The notes under the pieces are model-generated. The model searched no databases, was not told the DNA's origin, and saw nothing but the letters and a program-made list of their open reading frames with translations. A DNA stretch of 64,000 nt, from positions 258,501-322,500 of the forward strand of contig NZ_JALIDZ010000003.1 of the NCBI RefSeq assembly GCF_025397915.1, written 5' to 3'. Of this stretch, positions 26,968 through 34,866 are shown piece by piece (position 1 is the stretch's first letter; the number at the start of each line of letters is the position of its first letter). The position numbers and the translations under genes are program-made. Source of the DNA: Microbaculum marinisediminis. Lineage in GTDB: Bacteria > Pseudomonadota > Alphaproteobacteria > Rhizobiales > Tepidamorphaceae.

Positions 26968-28800
26968 ATGAAGGTCCGAAATGCGGCCACGGGAGCGCAG
27001 GCGTCCACGAAAATCGATCTCGGGCCGCTGCCGGCGTGGAACCTCGACGATCTGTATCCCGGCATGGAGTCGCCGGAGGTGCGTGCGGATCTCGACCGGT
27101 CCCTGAAGGACTCGGAAGCGTTCGAGGCCAAGTGGAAAAGCACATTGGCCGATCTCCTCGAAAGGCCGGACGGGGCAAAAAGCCTTGCCGATGCGATCGC
27201 TGAATTCGAGGTCCTGCAGGACGTTCTCGGCCGCCTCGTTTCGTACGCGGGGCTTCAGCATGCCCTCGACGTCTCCGATCCGAAGCGCTCGAAGTTCTTC
27301 GGGGACGTGCGCGAGAAGGTGACCAACGCCGGTATCCATCTCCTGTTTTTCCCGCTGGAGCTCAATCGGCTGGATGACGCGAAGATCGAGGCGGCGATGC
27401 AGTCCGAGCCGGCGCTCGACCACTATCGGCCGTGGATCGAGGACGAGCGCAAGGAGCGGCCCTATCAGCTCGACGACCAGCTGGAACGGCTGTTCCACGA
27501 GAAATCGATCACCGGGCGCGGTGCCTGGAACCGGCTGTTCGACGAGACAATGGCGGCGCTGCGCTTCGACGTCGACGGCGAGGAGCTGACCCTCGAGCCG
27601 ACGCTCAATCTGCTGCAGGACAGCGACGGGGAGAAGCGCCGCACGGCGGCGCAGGCGCTGATCGCGACGTTCGGCGACCATCTGCCGACTTTCTCGCTGG
27701 TCACAAACACGCTCGCCAAGGATAAGGAGATCTCCGACCGCTGGCGTGGGTTCGAGGACGTGGCCGATGCGCGGCATCTGGCCAACCGGGTCGAGCGCGA
27801 GGTGGTCGACGCGCTGGTCGAAAGCGTGCGCGGCGCCTACCCCGAGCTGTCGCACCGCTACTACAAGCTCAAGGCGGGCTGGTTCGGCAAGGACGTGCTG
27901 GACTTCTGGGACCGTAACGCGCCGCTGCCCAGGATCGAGCAGAAGACGTACGTTTGGTCGGAAGCTCGGGAGACGGTGCTGTCGGCCTATTCGGCCTTCT
28001 CGCCGGACATGGCGAAGCTCGCCGAACCCTTCTTCGACAAGGGCTGGATCGATGCGGCGGTGAAGCCGGGCAAGGCACCGGGCGCCTTCGCGCACCCGAC
28101 GGTGCCGAGCGCGCATCCTTACGTGCTGCTGAACTATCTCGGCCGGCCGCGCGACGTGATGACGCTCGCCCATGAACTCGGCCATGGCGTGCATCAGGTG
28201 CTTGCCGCGCCGCAGGGGCCGCTGATGGCGCCGACACCGCTGACTTTGGCGGAGACGGCCAGCGTGTTCGGCGAGATGCTGACCTTCAAGGCGCTGCTGG
28301 CCAAGACCACCGACGCGACGGCGCGCAAGGGCCTGCTCGCGTCCAAGGTCGAGGACATGATCAACACGGTCGTGCGCCAGATCGCCTTCTATGTGTTCGA
28401 GCGGCGCATCCATACCGCCCGGCGCGAGGGCGAACTGACGGTCGACGACATCAACGCGATCTGGAAGGAAGTGCAGGCCGAGAGCCTGGGACCGGCGATC
28501 CGGCTCGGCGAGGGCTACGAGACGTTCTGGTGCTACGTGCCCCACTTCATCCATTCGCCATTCTACGTCTATGCCTATGCGTTCGGCGACTGCCTGGTGA
28601 ACTCGCTTTACGCCATCTACGAGAACGCATCCGACGGATTTGTCGCTAAGTATTTCGACATGCTGCGGGCCGGTGGCACCAAGCATCATTCCGAGCTGCT
28701 CGCCCCGTTCGGCCTCGACGCGCGCGACCCGGAATTCTGGCGCATAGGGCTCAAGGTGATCTCGGGTCTGATCGACGAACTCGAGGCGATGGAGGACTGA
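26968..28800 (+). CDS. pepF: M3-family oligoendopeptidase F
   Basis: 610-residue cytosolic zinc metallopeptidase. The M3 motif HELGHGVHQ is at about 402-410, with the third ligand expected in LAETASVFGEM near 430. The N-terminal helical region (NLDDLYPGMESPEV, EAFEAKWK) is PepF-like. It degrades short peptides, including those from protein turnover or signal peptides. The start follows GGAG. The next gene, a small membrane protein, starts 4 nt after the stop. Confidence 0.93.
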   Translation: MKVRNAATGAQASTKIDLGPLPAWNLDDLYPGMESPEVRADLDRSLKDSEAFEAKWKSTLADLLERPDGAKSLADAIAEFEVLQDVLGRLVSYAGLQHALDVSDPKRSKFFGDVREKVTNAGIHLLFFPLELNRLDDAKIEAAMQSEPALDHYRPWIEDERKERPYQLDDQLERLFHEKSITGRGAWNRLFDETMAALRFDVDGEELTLEPTLNLLQDSDGEKRRTAAQALIATFGDHLPTFSLVTNTLAKDKEISDRWRGFEDVADARHLANRVEREVVDALVESVRGAYPELSHRYYKLKAGWFGKDVLDFWDRNAPLPRIEQKTYVWSEARETVLSAYSAFSPDMAKLAEPFFDKGWIDAAVKPGKAPGAFAHPTVPSAHPYVLLNYLGRPRDVMTLAHELGHGVHQVLAAPQGPLMAPTPLTLAETASVFGEMLTFKALLAKTTDATARKGLLASKVEDMINTVVRQIAFYVFERRIHTARREGELTVDDINAIWKEVQAESLGPAIRLGEGYETFWCYVPHFIHSPFYVYAYAFGDCLVNSLYAIYENASDGFVAKYFDMLRAGGTKHHSELLAPFGLDARDPEFWRIGLKVISGLIDELEAMED

Positions 28801-28804
28801 AGCC

Positions 28805-28981
28805 ATGCCGATCCTGCTGATCCTGCTTCTGGCGCTGATCATCGCGCAGGTCGGCTTCTGGAAGACGCTTGGCTCGATCCTCGGCGCGATCGCGATGATC
28901 GGGCTGCTGGTCGTGCTGGTCGTGCTGGCGCTGGCGGTGCTCGGCCTGATCATCGCCCGGCGGGCGCGGCCGCGGACCTAA
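28805..28981 (+). CDS. Small two-helix membrane protein
   Basis: 58-residue, almost wholly hydrophobic protein: a first helix at about 2-18, a turn around GFWKTLGS, a second helix from about 24 to 50, and a basic tail ARRARPRT. It begins 4 nt after the pepF stop and ends 16 nt before the DUF3445 start, so it belongs to this operon. No function known; short membrane proteins at this place may modulate a neighbour, which is inference. Confidence 0.75.
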   Translation: MPILLILLLALIIAQVGFWKTLGSILGAIAMIGLLVVLVVLALAVLGLIIARRARPRT

Positions 28982-28997
28982 TGATGCCGGCGAGCCG

Positions 28998-29939
28998 ATG
29001 AACGAACTGATCCACACCCCCTATGTCGGCGGGCGATCGCCGTTCTCGATCGGCCTGCAGTCGCTCGACCTTGCCGATTGGATCGAGCCGGACGCGCATC
29101 TTCGCGCCCATCTGGAGGAAAAGGAGCGCCTGTTTGCGGCGAGTCGGGACGTAGTGTTCGGCGAAGAGCCGGATACGCGGACGGCGCAGGCCGAGGTGCT
29201 GGCGCTGCTGGCCGATCATCTGCCGGCCCGGTTTCCCGAGATCTATACGCGGGACGGCGACCGCATCGCCATGGCCGGGCGGACCGTCGATCTGGCCACC
29301 GACGCGCCGCCGCTCCTGACCGCCTCGCGGCTAATCCAGGAGGATCTCGTCCTGATGCGCCAGGGGCCGGAGGGATACCGGCTGGTGGCGGCGAGCCTGT
29401 GTTTTCCCTCATCCTGGTCGCTTGCGGAGAAGTTCGGCAGGCCGATGTCGCAGATCCACGCGCCGGTCCCGCACTGGGAGGGAAAGATGGGGCAGCGCGT
29501 CGACCGCATCTTCCAGACGCTCAAGGTCGACCGGCCGGTATGGCGGCTCAACTGGTCGCTGTATCCGGATGCCGAGCTGCACCATCCCGAATCCCGCGAG
29601 CGGCCCCGGGACTGGTTTTCCGGCGGCAGTTCTTTGGGCGGTGATTCTTCCGATGCGATCGTGCCGAGCGCCTTCATCCGGGTCGAGCGGCAGACGCTGC
29701 GCCGTCTCCCGAACTCCGGCGATATCCTTTTCACCATAAGGATTTACGTCGATCCGCTGGCGGCGCTGGCGCGGCATCCCGAGGGCCGCTCGCTGGCCCG
29801 CAGCCTGCGCGACCAACTCGTGGCGCTGGACGAGCCGCAGGCCGCCTACAAGGCGCTGCTCGCGCATCGCGGCCGTATCGTCGCCGCGCTCGACGCCTTC
29901 GTGTCCGCGCCCGAGACTGCGGCAATCGGTGCGGGATGA
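28998..29939 (+). CDS. DUF3445 (heme-dependent N-demethylase-like) protein
   Basis: 313 residues. It has the DUF3445 hallmarks: a leading PFSIGLQSLD segment, a middle block EDLVLMRQGPEGYRLVAAS followed by CFPSSWSLAEKFGRPMSQIHAPVP, and the C-terminal VERQTLRRLPNSGDILFTIR. Related proteins are the alpha subunit of heme-dependent oxidative N-demethylase, so oxidation of a methylated amine is possible. The electron-transfer subunits of that enzyme are not adjacent, so function remains unassigned. Confidence 0.82.
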   Translation: MNELIHTPYVGGRSPFSIGLQSLDLADWIEPDAHLRAHLEEKERLFAASRDVVFGEEPDTRTAQAEVLALLADHLPARFPEIYTRDGDRIAMAGRTVDLATDAPPLLTASRLIQEDLVLMRQGPEGYRLVAASLCFPSSWSLAEKFGRPMSQIHAPVPHWEGKMGQRVDRIFQTLKVDRPVWRLNWSLYPDAELHHPESRERPRDWFSGGSSLGGDSSDAIVPSAFIRVERQTLRRLPNSGDILFTIRIYVDPLAALARHPEGRSLARSLRDQLVALDEPQAAYKALLAHRGRIVAALDAFVSAPETAAIGAG

Positions 29940-29972
29940 CGTGGCCGGGCTTCATACCTACATGAAACGCCG

Positions 29973-31349
29973 ATGAGCGAGAACGACAGCGAACGCAACC
30001 GGTTTTCCAAGCGCGCCCGGCGCTATGCGCGGGTCGGCTCGCACGTCGGTTCGGTCGCCGTGAAGTCGGCGGGACGTCGGCTGCTGGGCCGCGAGTCGGC
30101 GCGCGAGCAGAACGCGCTCGAACTGGCGGCCGCGCTCGGCGGCCTGAAGGGCCCGATCATGAAGGTGGCGCAGCTGCTGGCCACCATCCCGGACGCGCTG
30201 CCGGCCGAATACGCGATCGAGCTCGCCAAGCTGCAGAGCCAGGCCCCGCCGATGGGCTGGGCCTTCGTCAAGCGGCGGATGGCAGCCGAGCTCGGCGCCG
30301 ACTGGCAGACCCGGTTCCGGGAGTTCGGACACCAGGCGGCGGCCTCGGCCTCGCTGGGGCAGGTGCACAGGGCGGTCTCGCTGGAGGGCGAGGAGCTTGC
30401 CTGCAAGCTGCAGTATCCGGACATGCAGTCGGCGGTGGAGGCGGACCTCTCCCAGCTCGACGTGCTGTTCGCGATCCACCGGCGCATGGACCCGGCGATC
30501 GACACCAGCCAGATGGGCGAGGAGATCGCCGCGCGCATCCGCGAGGAGCTGGACTATACCCGCGAGGCCGCGCACATGCGGCTCTATCGCGCGATCCTCA
30601 AGGACGAGACGGCGATCCGCGTGCCCGCCGTGTTCGAGGACCTGTCGACCCGGCGGCTGCTCACCATGGGCTGGCTCGAGGGCACGCCGCTGCTCGCCCA
30701 CAAGCAGGCCGACCTCGACACCCGCAACCGGCTCGCCACCGCGATGTTCCGCGCCTGGTGGTTCCCGTTCTCGCGCTTCGGGGTCATCCACGGCGATCCG
30801 CACCTGGGCAACTACACCGTCTACGAGGACGCGCTGGACTCGGGCGAGATCGCGCCGGCCGGCATCAACCTGCTCGACTACGGCTGCATCCGCATCTTCC
30901 CGGCCAAGTTCGTCGGCGGCGTGATCGACCTCTACAACGGGCTGCGCACCGGCGACGACGACCTCGTCGTCCACGCCTACGAGACCTGGGGCTTCACCGG
31001 GCTCACCCGCGAGCTGATCGACATCCTCAACATCTGGGCGCGGTTCATCTACGGCCCGCTGCTGGAGGACCGGGTGCGCGCCATCGCCGACGGGGTGAGC
31101 GCGGCCGAATACGGCCGCAAGCAGGCCTTCACCGTGCACAAGGCGCTGAAGGAGAAGGGGCCGGTGCGGGTGCCGCGCGAGTTCGTGTTCATGGACCGCG
31201 CCGCGATCGGGCTGGGCGCGGTGTTCCTGCACCTGCGCGCCGAGCTCAACTTCTATCGCCTGTTCAACGACGCCATCGAGTCCTTCGATCTCGACCGCCT
31301 GGCCCGGCGCCAGGCCAAGGCCCTGAAGGCCGCCGGCGTGCCGGCGTAG
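29973..31349 (+). CDS. ABC1/UbiB-family atypical protein kinase
   Basis: 458 residues. ABC1 signatures: the N-terminal KGxxxK-like KGPIMKVAQLLA with the ASASLGQVHRA Ala-rich loop, then VIHGDPHLGNY (catalytic loop) and LLDYGCIRIFP (metal-binding DFG-like). The UbiB family affects ubiquinone synthesis; members outside ubi operons have unclear substrates. No C-terminal transmembrane pair is seen, unlike E. coli UbiB, so it may be soluble. Codon use is very GC-rich at third positions. It is followed by the curli promoter. Confidence 0.88.
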   Translation: MSENDSERNRFSKRARRYARVGSHVGSVAVKSAGRRLLGRESAREQNALELAAALGGLKGPIMKVAQLLATIPDALPAEYAIELAKLQSQAPPMGWAFVKRRMAAELGADWQTRFREFGHQAAASASLGQVHRAVSLEGEELACKLQYPDMQSAVEADLSQLDVLFAIHRRMDPAIDTSQMGEEIAARIREELDYTREAAHMRLYRAILKDETAIRVPAVFEDLSTRRLLTMGWLEGTPLLAHKQADLDTRNRLATAMFRAWWFPFSRFGVIHGDPHLGNYTVYEDALDSGEIAPAGINLLDYGCIRIFPAKFVGGVIDLYNGLRTGDDDLVVHAYETWGFTGLTRELIDILNIWARFIYGPLLEDRVRAIADGVSAAEYGRKQAFTVHKALKEKGPVRVPREFVFMDRAAIGLGAVFLHLRAELNFYRLFNDAIESFDLDRLARRQAKALKAAGVPA

Positions 31350-31396
31350 GCCGGCCAAGGCTGGCCAGGGCGCGCCTTTCGCCCCTCGTTCCTCGC

Positions 31397-31435
31397 CTGA
31401 ACGCAATCTGAACGGCCGGTTCAGCCCCGGTTCCG
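31397..31435 (+). promoter_or_regulatory. Four-half-site operator upstream of the first curlin gene
   Basis: Hexamers CTGAAC (31397), CTGAAC (31408), GTTCAG (31419) and GTTCCG (31430) are spaced exactly 11 bp apart with 5-bp spacers, making a two-plus-two inverted arrangement. The array ends 77 nt before the curlin ATG. The same arrangement precedes the second curlin gene at 32729-32767. One helical turn per half-site suggests two dimers binding on one face of the DNA. Confidence 0.6.
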
Positions 31436-31512
31436 GCGCGGCTGCGTAAAACCCGTCTCGTCCTCGAACGCGGACCCGCCCCGGGCATCCGCACGAACCA
31501 GGAGACGGAACA

Positions 31513-31947
31513 ATGACCCGCACGATCGCCTTCGCCACCGCCATCGCCGCCGTCATCGGCTTCACCGCGCTGCCGGCGTCCGCCAACGACGTCTTCATCA
31601 ACCAGACCGGCTGGGGCAACGCCGCCGGCGGCGCCCAGGGCGGCTTCGGCAACACCATCGGCGTGTTCCAGAACGGGGTCTGGAACGGCGCGGCCAGCCA
31701 CCAGTTCGGCAACCACAACACCGCGGCCATCGGCCAGGACGGCGTCAACAACGCCGCGCAGACCTGGCAGCAGGGCAACCACAACCAGGCCGGCGTCGGC
31801 CAGTTCGGCGCCAACCACACCGCCATCCTGAGCCAGGACGGCAACGGCAACATCGCCGCCGGCGTGCAGGTCGGCAACAACTGCGCCGCCGATGTCAGCC
31901 AGGCCGGCGGCGGCAACGTGGCGGCCTTCGTCCAGGCCTGCCCGTAA
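31513..31947 (+). CDS. Curlin-repeat amyloid protein
   Basis: 144 residues. Signal peptide 1-24 (cleavage after PASA). The mature part consists of curlin repeats of the Q-x-G-x2-N-x-A-x3-Q type, for example GQDGVNNAAQTWQQGNHNQAG and neighbouring units, about five to six in number. Such proteins are exported and polymerise as functional amyloid (CsgA/CsgB class) on the cell surface. The C-terminus has two Cys (NNC and QAC), which is unusual for curlins and could form a disulfide. Whether it is the major or the nucleating subunit cannot be told. Confidence 0.88.
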   Translation: MTRTIAFATAIAAVIGFTALPASANDVFINQTGWGNAAGGAQGGFGNTIGVFQNGVWNGAASHQFGNHNTAAIGQDGVNNAAQTWQQGNHNQAGVGQFGANHTAILSQDGNGNIAAGVQVGNNCAADVSQAGGGNVAAFVQACP

Positions 31948-32038
31948 AGCTCAGAGACGGGCTGACGAACGGGCACATCGGGAGGGGCTCCGGCGCCTCC
32001 CGGCCCTGCGAACCGAGCCGCGCATTCCCCGATCACCG

Positions 32039-32086
32039 CCTGACAGGTCCAATCCCTGACGGGTCCATTCCCTGACAGGTTCATTC
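32039..32086 (+). repeat. Three 16-bp tandem repeats in the csgH leader
   Basis: Units at 32039-32054, 32055-32070 and 32071-32086 follow CCTGACRGGTYCAWTC with one to three differences. They end 14 nt before the csgH start codon, just ahead of its AAGGAG ribosome-binding site. They may arise by slippage and could affect translation or bind a regulator; the GGTYCA core loosely resembles the curli half-sites but is not identical. Confidence 0.8.
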
Positions 32087-32099
32087 AAGGAGATTTCCG

Positions 32100-32501
32100 A
32101 TGACCACGCCCCACACGCGCATCGCTACCCGGCTGCTGCCGCTGCTGCTCGGCCTCGGCGCGACGGCCATCGTCGCCGGCGCCGTCCAGGCCGTGTCCGC
32201 GTCCACCGATCCCGCGCTCACCTGCGAGATCCGCGAGACCGCCATGGGCGCGATGGTCGCGCTCGAGCCGGTGGTCCGGTCCGACGGCGCGGTCAGCGGC
32301 CAGTACACGTTCAAGGTCACCAGCGCCGGTGGCGCGGGCAATTCGAACATCCGCCAGGGCGGCGGCTTCTCCGCCGACGGCGAGACCACGCTCGGCCGCG
32401 TCATGCTCGGCAATACCGGCCAGGCCTACGAGGCGCGGCTCGCGCTCACCGCCGGCGGCCGGACCGTCGAATGCGCCGAGCGCATCGGCGGCGCCATCTA
32501 G
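32100..32501 (+). CDS. csgH: Curli assembly chaperone CsgH
   Basis: 133 residues with a signal peptide/hydrophobic stretch at about 11-33 (LLPLLLGLGATAIVAGA), then a small beta-rich domain: LTCEIRETAMGAMVALEPVV, SGQYTFKVTSAGGAGNSNIRQGG and GGRTVECAERI. Two Cys (near 41 and 126) may pair. This fits CsgH, the alphaproteobacterial counterpart of CsgC, a periplasmic inhibitor of premature curlin polymerisation. Its place between two curlin genes supports the call. Confidence 0.82.
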   Translation: MTTPHTRIATRLLPLLLGLGATAIVAGAVQAVSASTDPALTCEIRETAMGAMVALEPVVRSDGAVSGQYTFKVTSAGGAGNSNIRQGGGFSADGETTLGRVMLGNTGQAYEARLALTAGGRTVECAERIGGAI

Positions 32502-32559
32502 ATGGCGATCCAATAGATGGCCATCTAATTCGCTTTCATCCTCCCCAAGCCTCCACCTT

Positions 32560-32587
32560 GGGCCCCGGTTCTCCGGGGCCCTTTTTT
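32560..32587 (+). terminator. Rho-independent terminator after csgH
   Basis: Nine-bp stem GGGCCCCGG/CCGGGGCCC (32560-32568, 32573-32581) with a TTCT loop and six T (32582-32587), 58 nt after the csgH stop. It separates the first curlin/csgH unit from the second curlin gene, which has its own operator. Confidence 0.9.
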
Positions 32588-32633
32588 CTGTCCCCGCCAA
32601 AGGGGAGGCAGGCGCGGTGGCAACCGCCCCTGG

Positions 32634-32653
32634 ACCCCCGCCTGCGCGGGGGT
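32634..32653. repeat. REP-like GC palindrome
   Basis: Perfect 8-bp stem ACCCCCGC/GCGGGGGT with a CTGC loop. This palindrome (CCCCGCCTGCGCGGGG core) is a common intergenic repeat in alphaproteobacterial genomes. It lies between csgH and the second curlin operator. Confidence 0.6.
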
Positions 32654-32728
32654 GATTGGAAACGGGCGGAGACAGAGAGGACCGGTGGGAGGGGCTTCGG
32701 GGCCGCGCCAGATCTCCGATCCGGCACC

Positions 32729-32767
32729 ATGAACACCGTCTGAACGGCGGGTTCCGACGCGGTTCAG
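32729..32767 (+). promoter_or_regulatory. Four-half-site operator upstream of the second curlin gene
   Basis: ATGAAC (32729), CTGAAC (32740), GTTCCG (32751) and GTTCAG (32762), again with 11-bp periodicity and 5-bp spacers, ending 68 nt before the curlin ATG. Two of the four hexamers match perfectly and two differ by one base. Orientation and distance to the gene parallel the array at 31397-31435. Confidence 0.6.
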
Positions 32768-32835
32768 TCGCCGCCCGCCATTCTCCTTCCATCGGCTGAT
32801 CGACCAGCCAAACAGACACCCAGAGGAGACACGTC

Positions 32836-33252
32836 ATGACCCGCACGACCCGCAGCCTGACAATCGCGACCTTTCTCGCCGCCGCCCTCGGCGCGGCCGC
32901 GCTGGCGACGCCGGCGGCCGCCGGCGGCCAGGTGGCGCTCACCTTCAACGCGCAGACGCCTCAGCAGGCGCAGGCGATGAAGATGGGCCTCGGCCTCTAC
33001 GCCTTCGCCAACGGGCTGAAGAGCGGGGGCACCATCATCCAGAACGGCTTTGGCAACATGGCCGGTCTCGCCCAGACCGGCGCGGGCAATTTCGGCCTGG
33101 TCCACCAGGAGGGCAACGGCCACACCGGCACGCTGACGCAGACCGGCAACGGCAACGCCCACGGCCTGTTCCAGTTCGGCGAAAACAGCGACGGCCACGT
33201 CACCCAGACCGGCAACGGCCAGGCCGGCGCAACGGTCGTGCTGGGGTGGTGA
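32836..33252 (+). CDS. Second curlin-repeat amyloid protein
   Basis: 138 residues. Signal peptide 1-29 (cleavage after PAAA). Residues 30-64 are a non-repeat segment (VALTFNAQTPQQAQ, MKMGLGLYAFANG), then about five or six curlin units (IIQNGFGNMAG, LAQTGAGNFG, LTQTGNGNAHG, VTQTGNGQAG). The extra N-terminal segment separates it from the first curlin and could serve for nucleation, secretion or anchoring, as the N22-like region of CsgA/CsgB does. Its leader resembles that of the first curlin (same GGAGAC ribosome site and MTRT start). Confidence 0.85.
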   Translation: MTRTTRSLTIATFLAAALGAAALATPAAAGGQVALTFNAQTPQQAQAMKMGLGLYAFANGLKSGGTIIQNGFGNMAGLAQTGAGNFGLVHQEGNGHTGTLTQTGNGNAHGLFQFGENSDGHVTQTGNGQAGATVVLGW

Positions 33253-33635
33253 GGTGGGCCGCGGTCCGCGTGAGCGGACGAAACGCATCGCGTTTCGAGC
33301 GGTGAACGCGCGCGGCCCGAAGCCGAGCGCCGTGGCGTCTCGGTCCGTGACCAGGGTCCCGGGCGTTCGCGCGTCGAATTGGGGTGCATGTCGTCAGGCT
33401 GCGCCCGACCCGCTCTCACCGTCACCCCTGGGCTTGACCCGGGGGTCTCGTGCCATCTCCCCGAGATGCCCGGGTCAAGCCCGGGCATGACGTAGAAACG
33501 GATAGGGCGGCGTGGGGGGAGAATCGGCTCATGCCGTTCTGTTTTCAGTAGAAGTGCTGTGTTGGGGATAGTTGGTATTTTCCAAATCTATGGTCAAAAT
33601 TTCCAGTTTCTACGCTCCACAATTTCGGTCTTGAT
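33253..33635. other. Intergenic region with hairpins and a REP-type palindrome
   Basis: No gene. Shortly after the curlin stop are two hairpins: GTCCGC/GCGGAC (33264-33279) and CGAAACGC/GCGTTTCG (33279-33297), neither with a T tract. Bases 33430-33482 hold a long inverted repeat (GGGCTTGACCCGGG and CCCGGGTCAAGCCC), the common alphaproteobacterial intergenic palindrome. From about 33530 the base composition drops to AT-rich, marking the edge of the DUF488 island. Confidence 0.6.
33430..33482. repeat. Long inverted-repeat intergenic element
   Basis: Arms of 14 bp (33430-33443 and 33469-33482) are perfectly complementary, flanked by GTCACCCCT and GCATGACG typical of this repeat class. It would form a large cruciform or RNA hairpin. 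It sits on the border between curli DNA and the AT-rich island. Confidence 0.75.
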
Positions 33636-34427
33636 TTATTGTAGAAAAATATCTCCCTGCGGATCGGCGTCTAGGCGAATTAGTCCAACAAGAAGCCATT
33701 GGTTATTTGTGCTTCGCGTCACGTTACGGCGGCTGTGTGTGCTAAAGGCAAGTACGAGCCCAGCTTCAAAATATTCTATTTCATATTTTTTCTTAATGAA
33801 TTTAATTGCATTCTCTCTCCCGTAATTTCTTTCAAATCGATTGAAGGCAGTTGACGTCTCCCAATCGTCGCACTCATGGTTTCTAACTGTGCCTTCATTG
33901 TCGCGCCAGCGTGCAAAGAATTGGACAGGGCACGGCTCAAGTGGCCGCGCGGTACGATCAAAAAAAGACATTTGATTCGCGAGGTTCGCGTGTTTCTTTC
34001 TCTCCGAAGAAATATCGTCTTCGGATTTTTCCAGCCATTTTATCGATATTTGAGATGGCCTTAGTATAGTTAAAGATTCGCTTCGCGATTCTGCGTCTTC
34101 GAAGCTTTTTCGAATAAGTGGATTTAGGAACCGAGCCCGCTCAGAAGGCTTCAATTTTGATCCGGTAGTGAGGGATTCTGGGATTACCTTTTGACTTTCC
34201 AGTCGGATATCTTTTGGAGAGGTTGTGTATTCATATCTTATCCACTGCCATCTTCCAAATTTCTGTTCATCCGCTAGTATCCGAAATGGTACGGGGTACT
34301 GTCTGCGCCATTTTCCATCTCGGCCGACGCCGGCGCAGCAAACGGTTTCATAGTACTTGCTCGACCTATGTGGCTGCGCTTTGACTAGAATGAAACACTC
34401 GTCTTTGTTCACGCCCTTTTGGATCAT
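33636..34427 (-). CDS. Unknown protein encoded with a DUF488 gene
   Basis: 263 residues from the ATG at 34427, which has GAGG nine bases upstream. No named domain is recognised. N-terminal third: ILVKAQPHRSSKYYETVCCAG, then FGRWQWIRYEY. C-terminal third: PCPVQFFARWRD, DDWETSTAFNRFERNYG and a final NNQWLLVGLIRL strand. From memory this resembles an uncharacterised family whose middle has an I-D-W-E helix and whose end reads F-x-V-G near W-x-x-x-G-L; members often sit beside small defence or repair genes. It overlaps the DUF488 gene by 62 nt, indicating coupling. Base composition is distinctly lower in GC than the neighbours. Confidence 0.7.
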   Translation of the reverse strand: MIQKGVNKDECFILVKAQPHRSSKYYETVCCAGVGRDGKWRRQYPVPFRILADEQKFGRWQWIRYEYTTSPKDIRLESQKVIPESLTTGSKLKPSERARFLNPLIRKSFEDAESRSESLTILRPSQISIKWLEKSEDDISSERKKHANLANQMSFFDRTARPLEPCPVQFFARWRDNEGTVRNHECDDWETSTAFNRFERNYGRENAIKFIKKKYEIEYFEAGLVLAFSTHSRRNVTRSTNNQWLLVGLIRLDADPQGDIFLQ

Positions 34428-34866
34428 GCGGTCTGACCTCAAGATGCTCGGTCTTAAGCCCTTGCAATACTTCTAGATGATCAGACACTATTTTTCTATG
34501 GCATTGGCGATGATCGCGCTCATAGCACATTAGACATACATTTTTTGAGCTGGCTAAACTCTTGATCATGGTGAGTGCGTCTTGCGCTGGCTGGCTTTCT
34601 AGCACTTGAGAAAAGATTTTTTGGAATTTGCTATACATTCCCGCACGGGCGGCATCTCTTCCCTCCTTCGGATCTCCAAGTGCCCTGATATGGATGTACT
34701 CAATTCCCGCGTTCTCCACAGCAAGTGAGAGTGCTGTTTTAGAGAATCCGCGCCGACGGGACTGGGCTCTTTCGCGAATATCAATCAGCACATCTATATC
34801 CCGCTCTACAAGCGTCGCTACGAAGTCTTCTTGCGTCGATTTTTCGTAGCCGATTGTCGTGATCAT
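34366..34866 (-). CDS. DUF488 family protein
   Basis: 166 residues from the ATG at 34866 (GAGG six bases upstream; ATG at 34878 is an alternative). DUF488 features: the N-terminal ITTIGYEKS strand, LIDIRERAQSRRRGFS, EYIHIRALGDPKEGRD and the C-terminal VCLMCYERDHRQCHR, where Cys/His residues cluster. DUF488 proteins occur in genomic islands and near nucleic-acid enzymes, but their activity is not settled. Together with its overlapping partner it makes a two-gene AT-rich cassette. Confidence 0.85.
   Translation of the reverse strand: MITTIGYEKSTQEDFVATLVERDIDVLIDIRERAQSRRRGFSKTALSLAVENAGIEYIHIRALGDPKEGRDAARAGMYSKFQKIFSQVLESQPAQDALTMIKSLASSKNVCLMCYERDHRQCHRKIVSDHLEVLQGLKTEHLEVRPHDPKGREQRRVFHSSQSAAT

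Noticed and set aside
26881..28953. 690-codon open frame opposite pepF
   Set aside because: Antisense shadow of the metallopeptidase, which has its catalytic motif and a good start.
29958..32084. 708-codon open frame opposite the ABC1 kinase and first curlin
   Set aside because: Covers two unrelated real genes; composition typical of antisense high-GC frames.
31397..32767. Curli half-sites as a LexA box
   Set aside because: GTTC half-sites recall alphaproteobacterial LexA (GTTC-N7-GTTC), but the 11-bp unit, the inverted pairing and the location at curlin genes do not fit.
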